A stretch of 33,941 nt of DNA from Methanobacterium sp. UBA279 (GCA_002502855.1 DAQK01000002.1:1-33941); one strand, 5' to 3'. Counted from the stretch's first letter, positions 9,497-18,423 are shown. A program made the numbers and translations. Notes: generated by a model from the letters alone, not told the origin.

Positions 9497-9643
9497 ATGA
9501 AGGATTCTGTAAACAGGGCTAAAATTTGTCCAAAATGCCAATTTAAGAATGGAAATGATGCAATATTTTGTCATAATTGCGGAAATGGAATAATACCTAA
9601 AGTGCAGAAATCGAAATTAATGTTACGGACACAGAAAGCATAG
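9497..9643 (+). CDS. Small zinc-ribbon ORF, possibly a gene fragment
   Basis: 48 codons from ATG to TAG, with CPKC and CHNC spaced as in a zinc ribbon. The N-terminus (KDSVNRAKICPKCQFKNG) looks like the start of many archaeal zinc-ribbon membrane proteins, whose remaining domains would be missing. The 3' end runs into the transposase remnant, whose frame overlaps it from 9622, so the gene was probably truncated by insertion or deletion there. No clear ribosome site. It may or may not be expressed. Confidence 0.4.
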   Translation: MKDSVNRAKICPKCQFKNGNDAIFCHNCGNGIIPKVQKSKLMLRTQKA

Positions 9644-9786
9644 GAAGAAGAATCGGGGATAAAAATACCTTAATCAATGAAATCCAGGCATGGATGGAAA
9701 GAAGGAACAAAAATAGAAGCAAGATTGACTGGAGATTCACAAAAAAAGATGCAGATAACAAATTATCAAAATATTATGTAACATAA
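9622..9786 (+). pseudogene. C-terminal remnant of an IS630-type transposase
   Basis: 55 codons to TAA, unbroken, reading VTDTESIGRRIGDKN, then LINEIQAWMERRNKN, then KIDWRFTKKDADNKLSKYY. This is the tail of IS630-family DDE transposases (EI-x-AW-x3-RN ... I-W-x-FT-x2-DA-x2-KL). The catalytic core and terminal inverted repeats are absent, so the element is dead. It marks a past insertion in this gene-poor interval and may explain the truncation of the neighbouring zinc-ribbon frame. Confidence 0.55.
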
Positions 9787-10171
9787 CTAAATTGTCATAA
9801 CACTAGTTTAACTGATGATGAGTTAAATGAATTTTTATATTGGATCAATTAACGAACGTTAAAATATGGTTCAGTGTTTCAAGTTGCATATAGGTGGGGG
9901 GTGAACTACTTTTACATCCTGATTTTAATAAATATTAGAAGTAAGTAACTAGAGAAAAGTTAAATATAATTTCTAACTATACCTTGGTGAGAAAAGTCCA
10001 AATAACCCGTAAGTGACATAATTGATTTTAACATGTATCACTGTACCTAAAATGCAAAAGGTACAGGAAAGGGCGTATTTCCAATTTTTCCCGCTTTAAT
10101 TATTTTGCCATTTATAAATCTCCTAGAGAGGGTCAAGCCCGCAATAAGTATTTACATATTTATTAACCGAT
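9787..10171. other. Intergenic stretch with an isolated hairpin
   Basis: No supported gene. CTGTACC at 10041-10047 and GGTACAG at 10060-10066 form a 7-bp inverted repeat with a 12-base loop. It lies downstream of the minus-strand hexuloisomerase gene and may be part of its 3' region. A short open stretch near 9800-9850 is too degenerate to name. Confidence 0.4.
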
Positions 10172-10705
10172 TCATAATGTCCCATCATCTGCAAGCTCTA
10201 CAACAACTCCCTCTAAAAATATTCGCGTTGATATTTCAAATAAAGCACCAAATGGAGTTAAAGGTTCATATTCTCCAGAAACCCTTCTTTCGATATAATC
10301 TTTGGTTTTAGGTTTTATCCTTCCTGGTATTTCGATTACCAGATCAGATACATTGGTCAGTGGTGAGTCTGAAAAGGAGGTAATAGACAGGATACTGGCA
10401 CCTATTTCATGAGCTCTTTGGGTTAAGGTTAATGTTGGCTCAGTATCCCCTGATCCTGATATAGCCACCATAACATCTTTATTATTCATGGCCGGGACTA
10501 TGGTGTCGGTAATCACAAAAACATCCCGATGAAGCCCCTGAAGGCGCGAGGCAAAGGCTTTTCCTACCAATTCTGATTCTCCAAAACCGCAGATAAATAT
10601 TTGGGATGCTTCTTTGAGGTATTTTTCAAACCGGGTAACCAGTTCCTCATCCACGTTAATGCATCTTACATGGGATATGATCTCTTCAATTACCAACTGC
10701 CACAT
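10172..10705 (-). CDS. hxlB: 6-phospho-3-hexuloisomerase (SIS domain)
   Basis: 177 residues. The enzyme interconverts 3-hexulose 6-phosphate and fructose 6-phosphate; in archaea lacking a complete pentose phosphate route it works with hexulose phosphate synthase (often fused to Fae) to supply ribulose 5-phosphate. The SIS fold is evident: FICGFGESELVGKAFASRL near the start, the sugar-phosphate loop ISGSGDTEPTL, then SITSFSDSPL and the PHI-specific tail DYIERRVSGEYEPLTPFGAL followed by FEIS and EGVVVEL. The G-x-GRS of many homologues is GFGES here. The start is ATG 10705 after AAGGTG; the frame reaches further upstream without support. It is the one intact gene in the decayed 9.2-11.8 kb segment. 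Confidence 0.85.
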   Translation of the reverse strand: MWQLVIEEIISHVRCINVDEELVTRFEKYLKEASQIFICGFGESELVGKAFASRLQGLHRDVFVITDTIVPAMNNKDVMVAISGSGDTEPTLTLTQRAHEIGASILSITSFSDSPLTNVSDLVIEIPGRIKPKTKDYIERRVSGEYEPLTPFGALFEISTRIFLEGVVVELADDGTL

Positions 10706-10929
10706 AAAAAAACACCTTATCTTACATTTCATTCGATAAAAATTTTTTTAGACAGGTTAATCTAAACTTGTGTTTAATAGATATGCTCAAGACTCTGTAA
10801 TTATATCTAGATTAACCTACTTAAAAGAATTTCCATTTAGTATTCAAGATTTTCTTTATAATTAGAAGCAGTAAAAAGTAAATTTAACACTTTAAAAATA
10901 CCTTGCTTTAGAATTAAAATTATGGAATG

Positions 10930-11235
10930 CTATGCACTGGTTAATTTTTCAATATCCTCAAACTGCTCACTGATCCAGTGATATACAGTCCTTTTTTAAT
11001 GATTTCTTTCAAATTTTTTAATCGAATACTTCTCTCTTCTCTATTCATCTGCACTGCTTGGTGAAATGATTCTGCAGTTTGAGTGATATCAAAGGGATTC
11101 ACTGTTAATGCATTTTCTTTTAGTTCTTCATAACAGCCTGTGGCCTGATAATATTAGGACACCTTCTTGTTCATTCACTACGGATGCTTCCTTAAGAACT
11201 ATATTCATACCATCAGGAATCGGGTTAAGTCTTCC
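10930..11235 (-). pseudogene. Trehalose-6-phosphate synthase (OtsA-like) C-terminal remnant
   Basis: Minus-strand reading gives NPIPDGMNIVLKEASVV, then GVLILSG, then (after a frameshift) CYEELKENALTVNPFDITQ and AESFHQAVQMNREERS, and after another shift YHWISEQFEDIEKLTSA-stop. The DGMN-x-V-x-KE, GVLILS and NP-x-D motifs belong to the nucleotide-sugar-binding half of retaining GT20 trehalose-phosphate synthases. Everything upstream of DGMN is gone. Trehalose is a compatible solute, so loss would remove that route unless another copy exists elsewhere. On the plus side at 11250-11332 a short hydrophobic tail (VVGAVGGLIIGFVTKSVVG-stop) looks like another gene's end. Confidence 0.65.
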
Positions 11236-11374
11236 ATCGGCTATCATAACCAGGACTTATGCACCCATAATGGTTGTTGGAGCTGTTGGAGGTTTGATTA
11301 TTGGTTTTGTAACCAAATCAGTGGTAGGATGATGTCAATCATACATTCGTGTATAATGTATTGGGATATGAATT

Positions 11375-11780
11375 ATGGAAGATGAAAATTTAGTGGCTTA
11401 TTGCGGACTTTACTGTGGAGATTGTTATAATTACACAGGTTCCATTGCTGATTTAACCAGGGATTTAAGGAAAGAATTAAGAAGGAACAAATTTAAGGAA
11501 GCAGCTGAAGTTATGCCTTTTAAGGAATTCGATAACTACCAGGATCTATGAATGTTTGGGTGCTATGGTAAAGTTAAGATGTAAAGGTTGCCGGGATGGT
11601 TCTAGATCTAAATTTTGTAAAATTGCCAAATACGCCCAGAAGAGAGAATACCAAGGATGCTGGGAATGTGATGAATTCCAAACTTGCCAGAAGTTCGACT
11701 TCCTAAAACCCATTCACAAAGAAGTCAATATAAAAATTCTTCAAAAGATAAAAAGACAGGGAATGGATGGTTTTTCTTAA
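11375..11780 (+). pseudogene. DUF3795 zinc-binding protein, one frameshift
   Basis: ATG 11375 opens MEDENLVAYCGLYCGDCYNY, the start of the DUF3795 family, and runs to a TGA at 11549-11551. One base out of phase the rest follows without loss: LGAMVKLRCKGCRDG, CKIAKYAQKREYQGCWECDE and QTCQKFDFLKPIH, to TAA at 11778-11780. Corrected length is about 134 residues, normal for this Cys-rich family of unknown function. A single base added near 11546 explains the break. It could be a very recent lesion or a sequence error, since the rest looks well conserved. Confidence 0.75.
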
Positions 11781-11986
11781 AGGGAAAAGAAATTGGTAAA
11801 TTGGTTTTATTAATGGTTCTTTTTGATTTACCAATTATTACACTTCTTTGTTAATATATATTCATAATACATAGATATATCGATTAATGGTGAGTCATAC
11901 AAGATTCTTGAGAAGTTTAATTAATTTTAAAAGGGATAAGAATTATATTTCGGTTCTGAGTTACCATCCCAGCTAAACGAAAAGTA

Positions 11987-12029
11987 TTTATATAATTGTT
12001 AATATAGGATTTAATGCATATAATATGCA
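11987..12029 (+). promoter_or_regulatory. hsp20 promoter with palindrome
   Basis: TTTATATA at 11987-11994, preceded by a purine-rich CGAAAAG that fits a TFB-recognition element, is followed by TGCATA-TAA-TATGCA at 12015-12029, an interrupted palindrome near the expected transcription start. A repressor sitting there would block initiation, as archaeal heat-shock regulators such as Phr do. The whole spacer 11781-12062 has no gene. Confidence 0.45.
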
Positions 12030-12048
12030 AAACCATAGTTCGAAACTG

Positions 12049-12590
<542 letters not shown>

Positions 12591-12667
12591 CTATTTTTTT
12601 AAATTTTTCCTTTTTTTATCAAAGCTTAGAAACCTCGTAACAGATTAATTATCAGGAGGTTAGATTA

Positions 12668-12733
12668 TTGTACAGTAAAAAAACGGACTGCCGATATTAT
12701 AGAGAATTATTATCAGAAATGTCCAAAACTTAA
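12668..12733 (+). CDS. Possible 21-residue peptide or frameshifted small gene
   Basis: AGGAGGT at 12655-12661 precedes a TTG at 12668 by 6 bases, an excellent ribosome site. The frame reads MYSKKTDCRYYRELLSEMSK-T and stops at TAA 12731. Shifting one base after LLSE opens a frame reading CPKLNLENR and onward, so this may be a slightly longer protein broken by an indel. Function unknown; the strong ribosome site is the main support. Confidence 0.25.
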   Translation: MYSKKTDCRYYRELLSEMSKT

Positions 12734-12803
12734 TCTAGAAAATAGAATTTTCACACATAAAAATTATTATAATTATACAAAAGGTATTAGTTTAAGTAAT
12801 TTT

Positions 12804-13373
12804 TTAAAAACCTTCATCTCCTGGAATAACGACGATCCCTTCTTCAGGGTCACCTAACTCTAAAACACACCCTATAAGGTATAAATAACCAGTTATAGCG
12901 GCTAATACCCCGTCCAGCTCGTGCTCTGTGGGCTCGTCCGGCAGGTTATAAATCTGGTTTAAATCATCCTTTAAATCCTTAAAACCCAGCATCTTCTGGC
13001 TGGTTCGGGGATGGGTTTCTATAACTTCAAAATCCTTTTTAAGTTCCTTAGCAAGTCTTATTCCCCTTAAAGTGAGCATCTTCATCCCCCGGAAAGTGAG
13101 TGGGAGCACCCGGCCGTAAGGGCGTATATCTTGCTCTGCCTGGCGGAAATGTCCGCCCACAGCACACTTACAATCCTTTTCCAGGCAGCAACGGCCTTTC
13201 GGTAAGGATAGTGGGGCGTCGATGGCTATTACTGCTGGATTTACCTTTTTAACACATTTTATGATATCTTCATCACTGTATAGGGTCTTCAAAATAGGAT
13301 GTTTGCCCTCTAAAACACAGAATCCACTGGGATTTTCTTGTTTACCTGCCAGATCTATTCCTACAATCTTCAT
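12804..13373 (-). CDS. DUF429 family protein (RNase H-like fold)
   Basis: 189 residues. MKIVGIDLAGKQENPSGFCV at the start, AVIAIDAPLSLPKG in the middle and VIETHPRTS later are the acid-residue motifs of DUF429, a family predicted to adopt an RNase H-like fold; its substrate is not known. A Cys-rich insert (CCLEKDCKC, about residues 62-70) follows the second motif. The ATG directly follows the stop codon of the MgtE-like gene with no intervening base, so the two are co-transcribed and probably translationally coupled. Confidence 0.8.
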   Translation of the reverse strand: MKIVGIDLAGKQENPSGFCVLEGKHPILKTLYSDEDIIKCVKKVNPAVIAIDAPLSLPKGRCCLEKDCKCAVGGHFRQAEQDIRPYGRVLPLTFRGMKMLTLRGIRLAKELKKDFEVIETHPRTSQKMLGFKDLKDDLNQIYNLPDEPTEHELDGVLAAITGYLYLIGCVLELGDPEEGIVVIPGDEGF

Positions 13374-14372
13374 TTATATCAAGTTCAAAAAGTCCAGTAA
13401 GAGTATGGCCACGGAGAAATAAATGCCCAGAGTGGTTATATCACTGATTATAGTAGCTAATGGACCGGTTGCAACTGCCGGGTCATAATTGAAACGTCTA
13501 AACACCAGGGGAAGGAAAGTGGATATACATACCGCGGCAATGATGCTTATCAACATGGAAAGCCCAACTACGGCACCTAAAAAGTACTCACCCCATCCAA
13601 CGACAGCAACGACACTGATTAAAAATCCGCAGATAACGGCGAGCATGACTGCAACTTTAAATTCCCGGATAATGTAACCGCCCAGGGGAAGCTCCGGATC
13701 CAGGGCAACACTCCTGATAATCAACGCCTCTGACTGTGTCCCCACCGCATCACTCATATAGACCAGGACAGGTATGAAGGCAGCTAAAACTAGAAATTTG
13801 CTTAAGAGTTCTTCAAAACTGGTGACCACCGAAGCAGCTGCAGTACCACCCAGAACCCCAACTATAAGCCAGGGCAATCTTGACCTCATCATCACCCATG
13901 CCGATGAAGTGATTGAGGTATATTCCTCACCCACCCGGTGGAATAATCCTCCAAACCGGAAGATATCCTTTTTAACTTCCTGATTGAAGGTTTTAAGTAT
14001 TTCATCGTAGGGAACGATTCCCAGGAGATGGTCTTCATCATCAACCACGGGTAAAGCTTTAAGTCCATGGAAAAGTGCCAGATACACTATCCTATCCTGG
14101 CCGGTGGGGGGTGTTACTTTGACCAGGTCCTTTTTCATAATGTTTTCTACTTTGGTTTCATTATCCTGGGTGCTGAAAACCTTTTTAATAGAAATTACAC
14201 CCTGTAAAATATTTTGATCATCGACCACATAGATGTAATCGATGCTGTCAAATTGGTTGGTGTGCTGGGATAAAATTTCTTCTATATCCTCTACAGTATC
14301 TCCCATTTTTACATGGGGAAATCTGGTGCACATCTTACTTTCCACGGTCTCTGGAGGGACATCATCTGACAT
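13374..14372 (-). CDS. MgtE-like divalent cation transporter with CBS pair, no N domain
   Basis: 332 residues. Two CBS domains (about residues 12-135, with YIYVVDDQNILQGVISIKK and PVVDDEDHLLGIVPYDEIL) are followed by about five membrane helices from residue 165. The pore signature VYMSDAVGTQSEALIIRSVA corresponds to the MgtE motif around G-N-V-G-TQS. The N-terminal superhelical domain of bacterial MgtE, which helps gate by sensing Mg2+, is absent. Import of Mg2+ or another divalent cation is the likely role. AAGGTT precedes the ATG. It heads a two-gene unit with DUF429 and is divergent from the Trypco2-like gene. Confidence 0.85.
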   Translation of the reverse strand: MSDDVPPETVESKMCTRFPHVKMGDTVEDIEEILSQHTNQFDSIDYIYVVDDQNILQGVISIKKVFSTQDNETKVENIMKKDLVKVTPPTGQDRIVYLALFHGLKALPVVDDEDHLLGIVPYDEILKTFNQEVKKDIFRFGGLFHRVGEEYTSITSSAWVMMRSRLPWLIVGVLGGTAAASVVTSFEELLSKFLVLAAFIPVLVYMSDAVGTQSEALIIRSVALDPELPLGGYIIREFKVAVMLAVICGFLISVVAVVGWGEYFLGAVVGLSMLISIIAAVCISTFLPLVFRRFNYDPAVATGPLATIISDITTLGIYFSVAILLLDFLNLI

Positions 14373-14447
14373 AGAATAACCTTATCCCTTTTGATTTAAT
14401 AATTTTTTGATTGGGCTTTTCAAGTTGATAATTAATGGAGAACAACA

Positions 14448-14474
14448 TTTATATGTTATTAAATAATAACATAT
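14448..14474 (+). promoter_or_regulatory. TATA box overlapping a perfect palindrome (operator)
   Basis: ATATGTTATT at 14451-14460 and its exact reverse complement AATAACATAT at 14465-14474 are separated by AAAT, giving 10-bp arms. The left arm overlaps the likely TATA box TTTATATG (14448-14455) and the right arm ends where transcription should start. Only 15 bases separate it from the ATG at 14490, which include the ribosome site GAAGGGG. Confidence 0.6.
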
Positions 14475-14489
14475 CTTGAAGGGGATATA

Positions 14490-15035
14490 ATGGATAAAGT
14501 GATGATAAATAAAGGACAGAATGGTAATGGATTTGATGTGGAAAGTTTACCCATAGCTGATCTGGTGAACAGCATAAAAAGGGCCCTTGTTTATAAACAG
14601 GCGGAGATGCTTGAACACGGTATCGGCATCAGGAATATACAGTTAACCCTGAAAACCCTGGCAACCTCCAATACAGGGGGAGGGATAAGTTTACAGATCC
14701 CCATACTGGGGGAGGTCGAGTTTGGTTCCGAGATATCTGAAAAATCCCTGCAGACCACCAGTTTAACACTGAAACCACCCATACAGGGTAAAATGGTACA
14801 GGGAGTGAAATTAATTGACATGGAAGAAACACTCGCCCAGAGCATTTCCAGCATTATCGAAGGGGTTAAAGCAGCAAATAATCAGGATGGAATATATTTA
14901 GAAATGGAGGAAGCCGCAGCTGAATTTAACTTTATACTATCCGGGGAGTCGGAAATATCAATGGTAATAGGCACTGGATTTGAATCGCAGTTAAGCAACA
15001 CTCTGAAAATTAAATTCGAAAAGCAGAGAAATTAA
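14490..15035 (+). CDS. Trypco2-like (trypsin-co-occurring domain) protein
   Basis: 181 residues, no signal or membrane helix. The core, LPIADLVNSIKRALVYKQAE, then IGIRNIQLTLKTL and a Gly-rich turn followed by ISLQIPILGEVEFGSEI and TTSLTLKPP, resembles the Trypco2 domain: an amphipathic helix then beta strands that end in a conserved hydrophobic block. In bacteria Trypco domains are found beside or fused to trypsin-like proteases and have been proposed to act in conflict or stress systems; no protease is adjacent here. A second half (about residues 105-180) is also strand-rich and may be a divergent repeat. Expression is probably repressed through the palindrome just upstream. Confidence 0.6.
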   Translation: MDKVMINKGQNGNGFDVESLPIADLVNSIKRALVYKQAEMLEHGIGIRNIQLTLKTLATSNTGGGISLQIPILGEVEFGSEISEKSLQTTSLTLKPPIQGKMVQGVKLIDMEETLAQSISSIIEGVKAANNQDGIYLEMEEAAAEFNFILSGESEISMVIGTGFESQLSNTLKIKFEKQRN

Positions 15036-15158
15036 CTATTTAGTTTTTCTTCTTTTCCTTTTCGTTCTTTTAATTTCTAAAAAATAGTTTTCCTGCATTT
15101 TCACTGATTCTGATTTGGGACCTTTCTCAAGTTTATCTGAAACAGTGCGATTTTTCCC

Positions 15159-15683
15159 TTATTTCTCTGAGAAATTTTGGTTATGCAATGCTGCAGAATC
15201 TTCGGGATCTAATTCCAGTACTTTATCAAAACATTCTATTGCTTTTTCATATCTTCCTCTGGCTTATTAACTCAACACCTTTATTGTTTAATGCTGTGAT
15301 ATCATTTGGATTAATTTCCAGTAATTTATCATAATACTCCAGGGCTTTAAATTTGTCCCACTCTCTGAGGTTAGTTATGGTGAATGAAGCAATTATTAGT
15401 ATTCCGAATCCTATTTATACATAGTACCCTGTTTTATCGATGTTCGAAACATATACTTGATTGTAATAAGCTACTATCCCCATTACCACTAAAATTACAG
15501 TTATGATCGTTAGATAGATAATTTTATGGTAATATCTTTTTAAGGTCAAATATAGCGGTAATAACGAGTATCAAGCAAAATAATGATATTAAAACACTTT
15601 GTGAATAGTCAAGATACAAAATAGCCAAAATCAAGAACGAAACACCAATAACAAGTTCTACAAAAACCCGGCATAAGTTTCAT
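15159..15683 (-). pseudogene. Membrane-anchored TPR protein, inactivated
   Basis: Reading on the minus strand from ATG 15683 (GGGGGTG about 10 bases before it) and bridging lesions gives MKLMPGF, helix VELVIGVSFLILAILYLDY and a second helix SVLISLFCLILVITAIF, a third near YLTIITVILVVMGIVAY, a fourth IGFGILIIASFTI, then two TPR units (ALEYYDKLLEINPNDITAL and KAIECFDKVLELDPEDSAA). Lesions: an extra T in a T5 run near the start, an extra A in an A5 run after the second helix, stop TAA at 15415-15417, and a shift near 15265. TPRs bind proteins; the original partner is unknown. It sits just downstream of the MutS-like gene. Confidence 0.65.
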
Positions 15684-15705
15684 TATAAATTTTCACCCCC
15701 ATGAT

Positions 15706-17622
15706 CTAGCTGTTGAACTTCTCCAGCATCTCAGCGTAGATCTCCTTCAACTTACCATCCGACTTCTCATACATCCGCTTTAAAATTAACTCAGGGGTAC
15801 TCTTGGCAAAATAGTTAATTTTTGGTGTTCTATCAACTATCAGGTTATAATCCTTGTCGAGTCCCTGGGCTTCAATACCATCCACCCTTACATCACTGTA
15901 CTTCAGGATTTCCCGTGCCATGTGGGTTACAATTATAGCGTAGGAGTCTGAATCTTTGATATAATCCAGGAAACTGGCTATGATCTTCACCGCCGCTTCC
16001 AGTTCTGTTATAGCTTCTAATTCATCGAGTAAGATCAGTTTTTGTTTGTCCCGGGTTACGATGGGCATGAAGGTGTTCAGGAATGATTCAAAGGCACCGG
16101 CATCCATGGCCCTCTTTTTAGAGAAGAAATAAATCTCATCGATAAGCTGCACTTGCGCTTCCCGGACGCACACCGGCAGGCCTATGTGGGTCATGATGCA
16201 AATCTGGGCCAGGGTTTCAAGGAGGGTGGTTTTACCCCCACTGTTGGCCCCGGTTAGGAGGACTACGTTGTTTGGTAGTTTAAGGTTGTAATCAATTCTT
16301 TGAATTTCACTACTGGTGCTGGTTGCCAGGTTAAGGTGTATCCCCCCTTTGAAACTGAATCCATCACCGATTTCAGGTGGGTTTAATTCATAGTAATGGG
16401 CGAAGCATCCCAGGGCGAACTCGTAATCGAACTGGAGGATTTCCCTTATTTCTTCCTCCACACTACCTTTAAGCTTGGATAGCTGGGAGGCAGCTTTAAC
16501 CTTATCTTCAAAGATGGCCACATTTTGTTTGGCTATCTCCTGCTTCTTCACCCTTTCAAGCTCAGCTTCATCCACTTCTAAGGGGTATTTCTGGATGAAA
16601 GGGTCGAAGGAACAACCGGTCTTTTCTTTTATCTCACCCCGGGCTTCTTTAATGACTTCATCGAATATCTTCTGGATTTTCCCGGGCATATCCTTATTTA
16701 AAAGGTCTAAAATTTCTTCTCCCTTGAGATCCACATTTTTTATTGCCGTTTTAAGCTTTAAATCAGCTTTATTTTTTGCATCATTTACGGCTGTATCGAA
16801 GATCTTTTCATCGAATTTTCCAGATTCAAGGGAATCTAAGATATCCAGGACGTATTTAATATTTGAATCCCGACCTAATATCTCTTTAATCTTTAAAATA
16901 TTTGATAAAAGGGTATAATTTTCACTGAAAAATGATATAACAATATCCGGCACTATTTCATAGTCCTGTGCTTCATTGTTCACCATGGCGACATTGGCGG
17001 CATCACCTAAATCTATCAGTCCATCACTGTAGAGGTAGATGATGAATTCAAAATCATCCTGATTGCCGAGTTCATCCCCACTTATTACGGGCAGGTAACT
17101 ATTCAATCCAAGGTCCATTAAGTTGGTATAGTCAGCCCTGTTTTCTACGAGTATGGCCTGCGAAGGGTTATATTTGGGTTTAGGATTATTAACAGTGCCT
17201 ATTTTTCTAAGCAGACCTCTTATTTTATCTATAGGCAGCTTTTGCACTGTGTTTTTCATTTCCATTACAAAATCAATACTAGTTTTAATCTCTTCTTCAC
17301 TCTTACCAGGGTTCAGGAGCAGTATCCTGTTTTTACCATACTGGGTGCTGGCGAACTGGAGGATTTTTCTTAATATGTCCTGGTAAATCTCAAAACAGGT
17401 GTCTGTTTTTAAAAATTCCCGAGAAGGATTTCCTAAAACAACATTTACTATTTCTATTGCTTTCCGCTGGCTTACCCCATCTATATTTGCTATGCGGTCC
17501 ACTTCATAGTTTCGGGCTGCCAGGAGAAACTCTTCCTCTCCCCCGAAATGGTTCATTATCTTATCGAAAAGACGGTCACCCACCCCACGGATGTTTCTGA
17601 TATCCCCGATATTATCACTCAT
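15706..17622 (-). CDS. MutS-like DNA-binding ATPase with helix-hairpin-helix
   Basis: 638 residues. The N-terminus (about residues 1-65) has two helix-hairpin-helix-like units (IRNIRGVGDRL and IANIDGVSQRKAIEIV). A long helical middle region corresponds to MutS core and clamp parts. The C-terminal ATPase shows Walker A TGANSGGKTTLLE, Walker B KLILLDELEA and the switch His in YAIIVTHMA. There is no mismatch-recognition domain and no Smr nuclease, so this is the archaeal MutS-related group close to MutS2 rather than classical MutS. A role in recombination or branched-DNA handling is inferred. The start has only a weak ribosome site. Confidence 0.85.
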   Translation of the reverse strand: MSDNIGDIRNIRGVGDRLFDKIMNHFGGEEEFLLAARNYEVDRIANIDGVSQRKAIEIVNVVLGNPSREFLKTDTCFEIYQDILRKILQFASTQYGKNRILLLNPGKSEEEIKTSIDFVMEMKNTVQKLPIDKIRGLLRKIGTVNNPKPKYNPSQAILVENRADYTNLMDLGLNSYLPVISGDELGNQDDFEFIIYLYSDGLIDLGDAANVAMVNNEAQDYEIVPDIVISFFSENYTLLSNILKIKEILGRDSNIKYVLDILDSLESGKFDEKIFDTAVNDAKNKADLKLKTAIKNVDLKGEEILDLLNKDMPGKIQKIFDEVIKEARGEIKEKTGCSFDPFIQKYPLEVDEAELERVKKQEIAKQNVAIFEDKVKAASQLSKLKGSVEEEIREILQFDYEFALGCFAHYYELNPPEIGDGFSFKGGIHLNLATSTSSEIQRIDYNLKLPNNVVLLTGANSGGKTTLLETLAQICIMTHIGLPVCVREAQVQLIDEIYFFSKKRAMDAGAFESFLNTFMPIVTRDKQKLILLDELEAITELEAAVKIIASFLDYIKDSDSYAIIVTHMAREILKYSDVRVDGIEAQGLDKDYNLIVDRTPKINYFAKSTPELILKRMYEKSDGKLKEIYAEMLEKFNS

Positions 17623-17744
17623 AAAAATATCATCCTGTGTACATTCCCAAAGAAACTGCTATATTTACTATGTGAAACTTCTTATAAATCTATGCAAATC
17701 TGGGATACATCTCTTATTTGGGGGGTTAAAAGATTAATAAAATA

Positions 17745-18385
17745 TTAATCCGGCCTATCCAGGAAACTCCCTGTGGTTATACCGCCCTGTGATATTTTCT
17801 TTACTTTAACTTTGAGTTTATTTAATTTTGCAATGTTTTCTGGTGTTTTCTCTTTATAATTCAACCCATGTCTGTAGCTGGTGACCATGGACTCTGCGTA
17901 CTCGCTGGTTTTACCTCGTGCATCTATAACTAAATTTTGAATGCCTATTTTATACAAAGCAGGGATATAATCGATTAAACACAGTTCAACCGAGTTCAGT
18001 ATATGGGTTCTGGTATAGTCGTCAACTATCAAGGGGAAAATTCTGCCCTTCCCGTCTTCAATACCCCAGGGAGGATTTAAATAATTTCCAGGCATATCTA
18101 CCCCTCCAAACAAGCAGTCTTCAGAAACCAGGGATTCCAGATTTCCCTGGATAACATATTCCAGGGGAATATTCCTGTTATGGGCTGATATGGAGGTTAA
18201 TTCTTTTCTGGAAAGCTCATTTGATAACGTTACCCTGTTTAGATCCTTTGAAAATTCCCTGAGAGAACAGTGGTTCCAGATGTTCAATGCTGCCGAACCA
18301 GAAATCTCTACTGGTATGTTTAATTTTCTAAGCCTTGAAAGCCCCCATATTACCCATCATAATTTCCTTGAGACCTTCATCAAAA
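17745..18385 (-). pseudogene. U32 family peptidase, truncated and frameshifted
   Basis: The last 180 codons are open and carry U32 features: LSNELSRKELTSIS, EYVIQGNLESLVSEDCLFGG, a D-x-K-G-R-I-F-P-L segment and the ILNSVELCLID / NLVIDARGKTSEYAESMV stretch. Upstream, DEGLKEIMMGNMGAF matches the preceding U32 core but in another frame, with the join at about 18330 (GAF then RLRKLNIPVEI). Everything before it is missing, cut at the response regulator gene. U32 proteins include collagenase-like peptidases and RNA hydroxylation factors. The long C-terminal frame might still make a fragment. Confidence 0.7.
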
Positions 18386-18423
18386 AGAATATTTAAAATA
18401 AGATTAAAAAAAGAGTGGTTAAT

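Noticed and set aside
9800..9853. Short plus-strand frame reading LTDDELNEFLYWIN as a second transposase or regulator scrap
   Set aside because: Too short, no start or ribosome site, and no confident family match.
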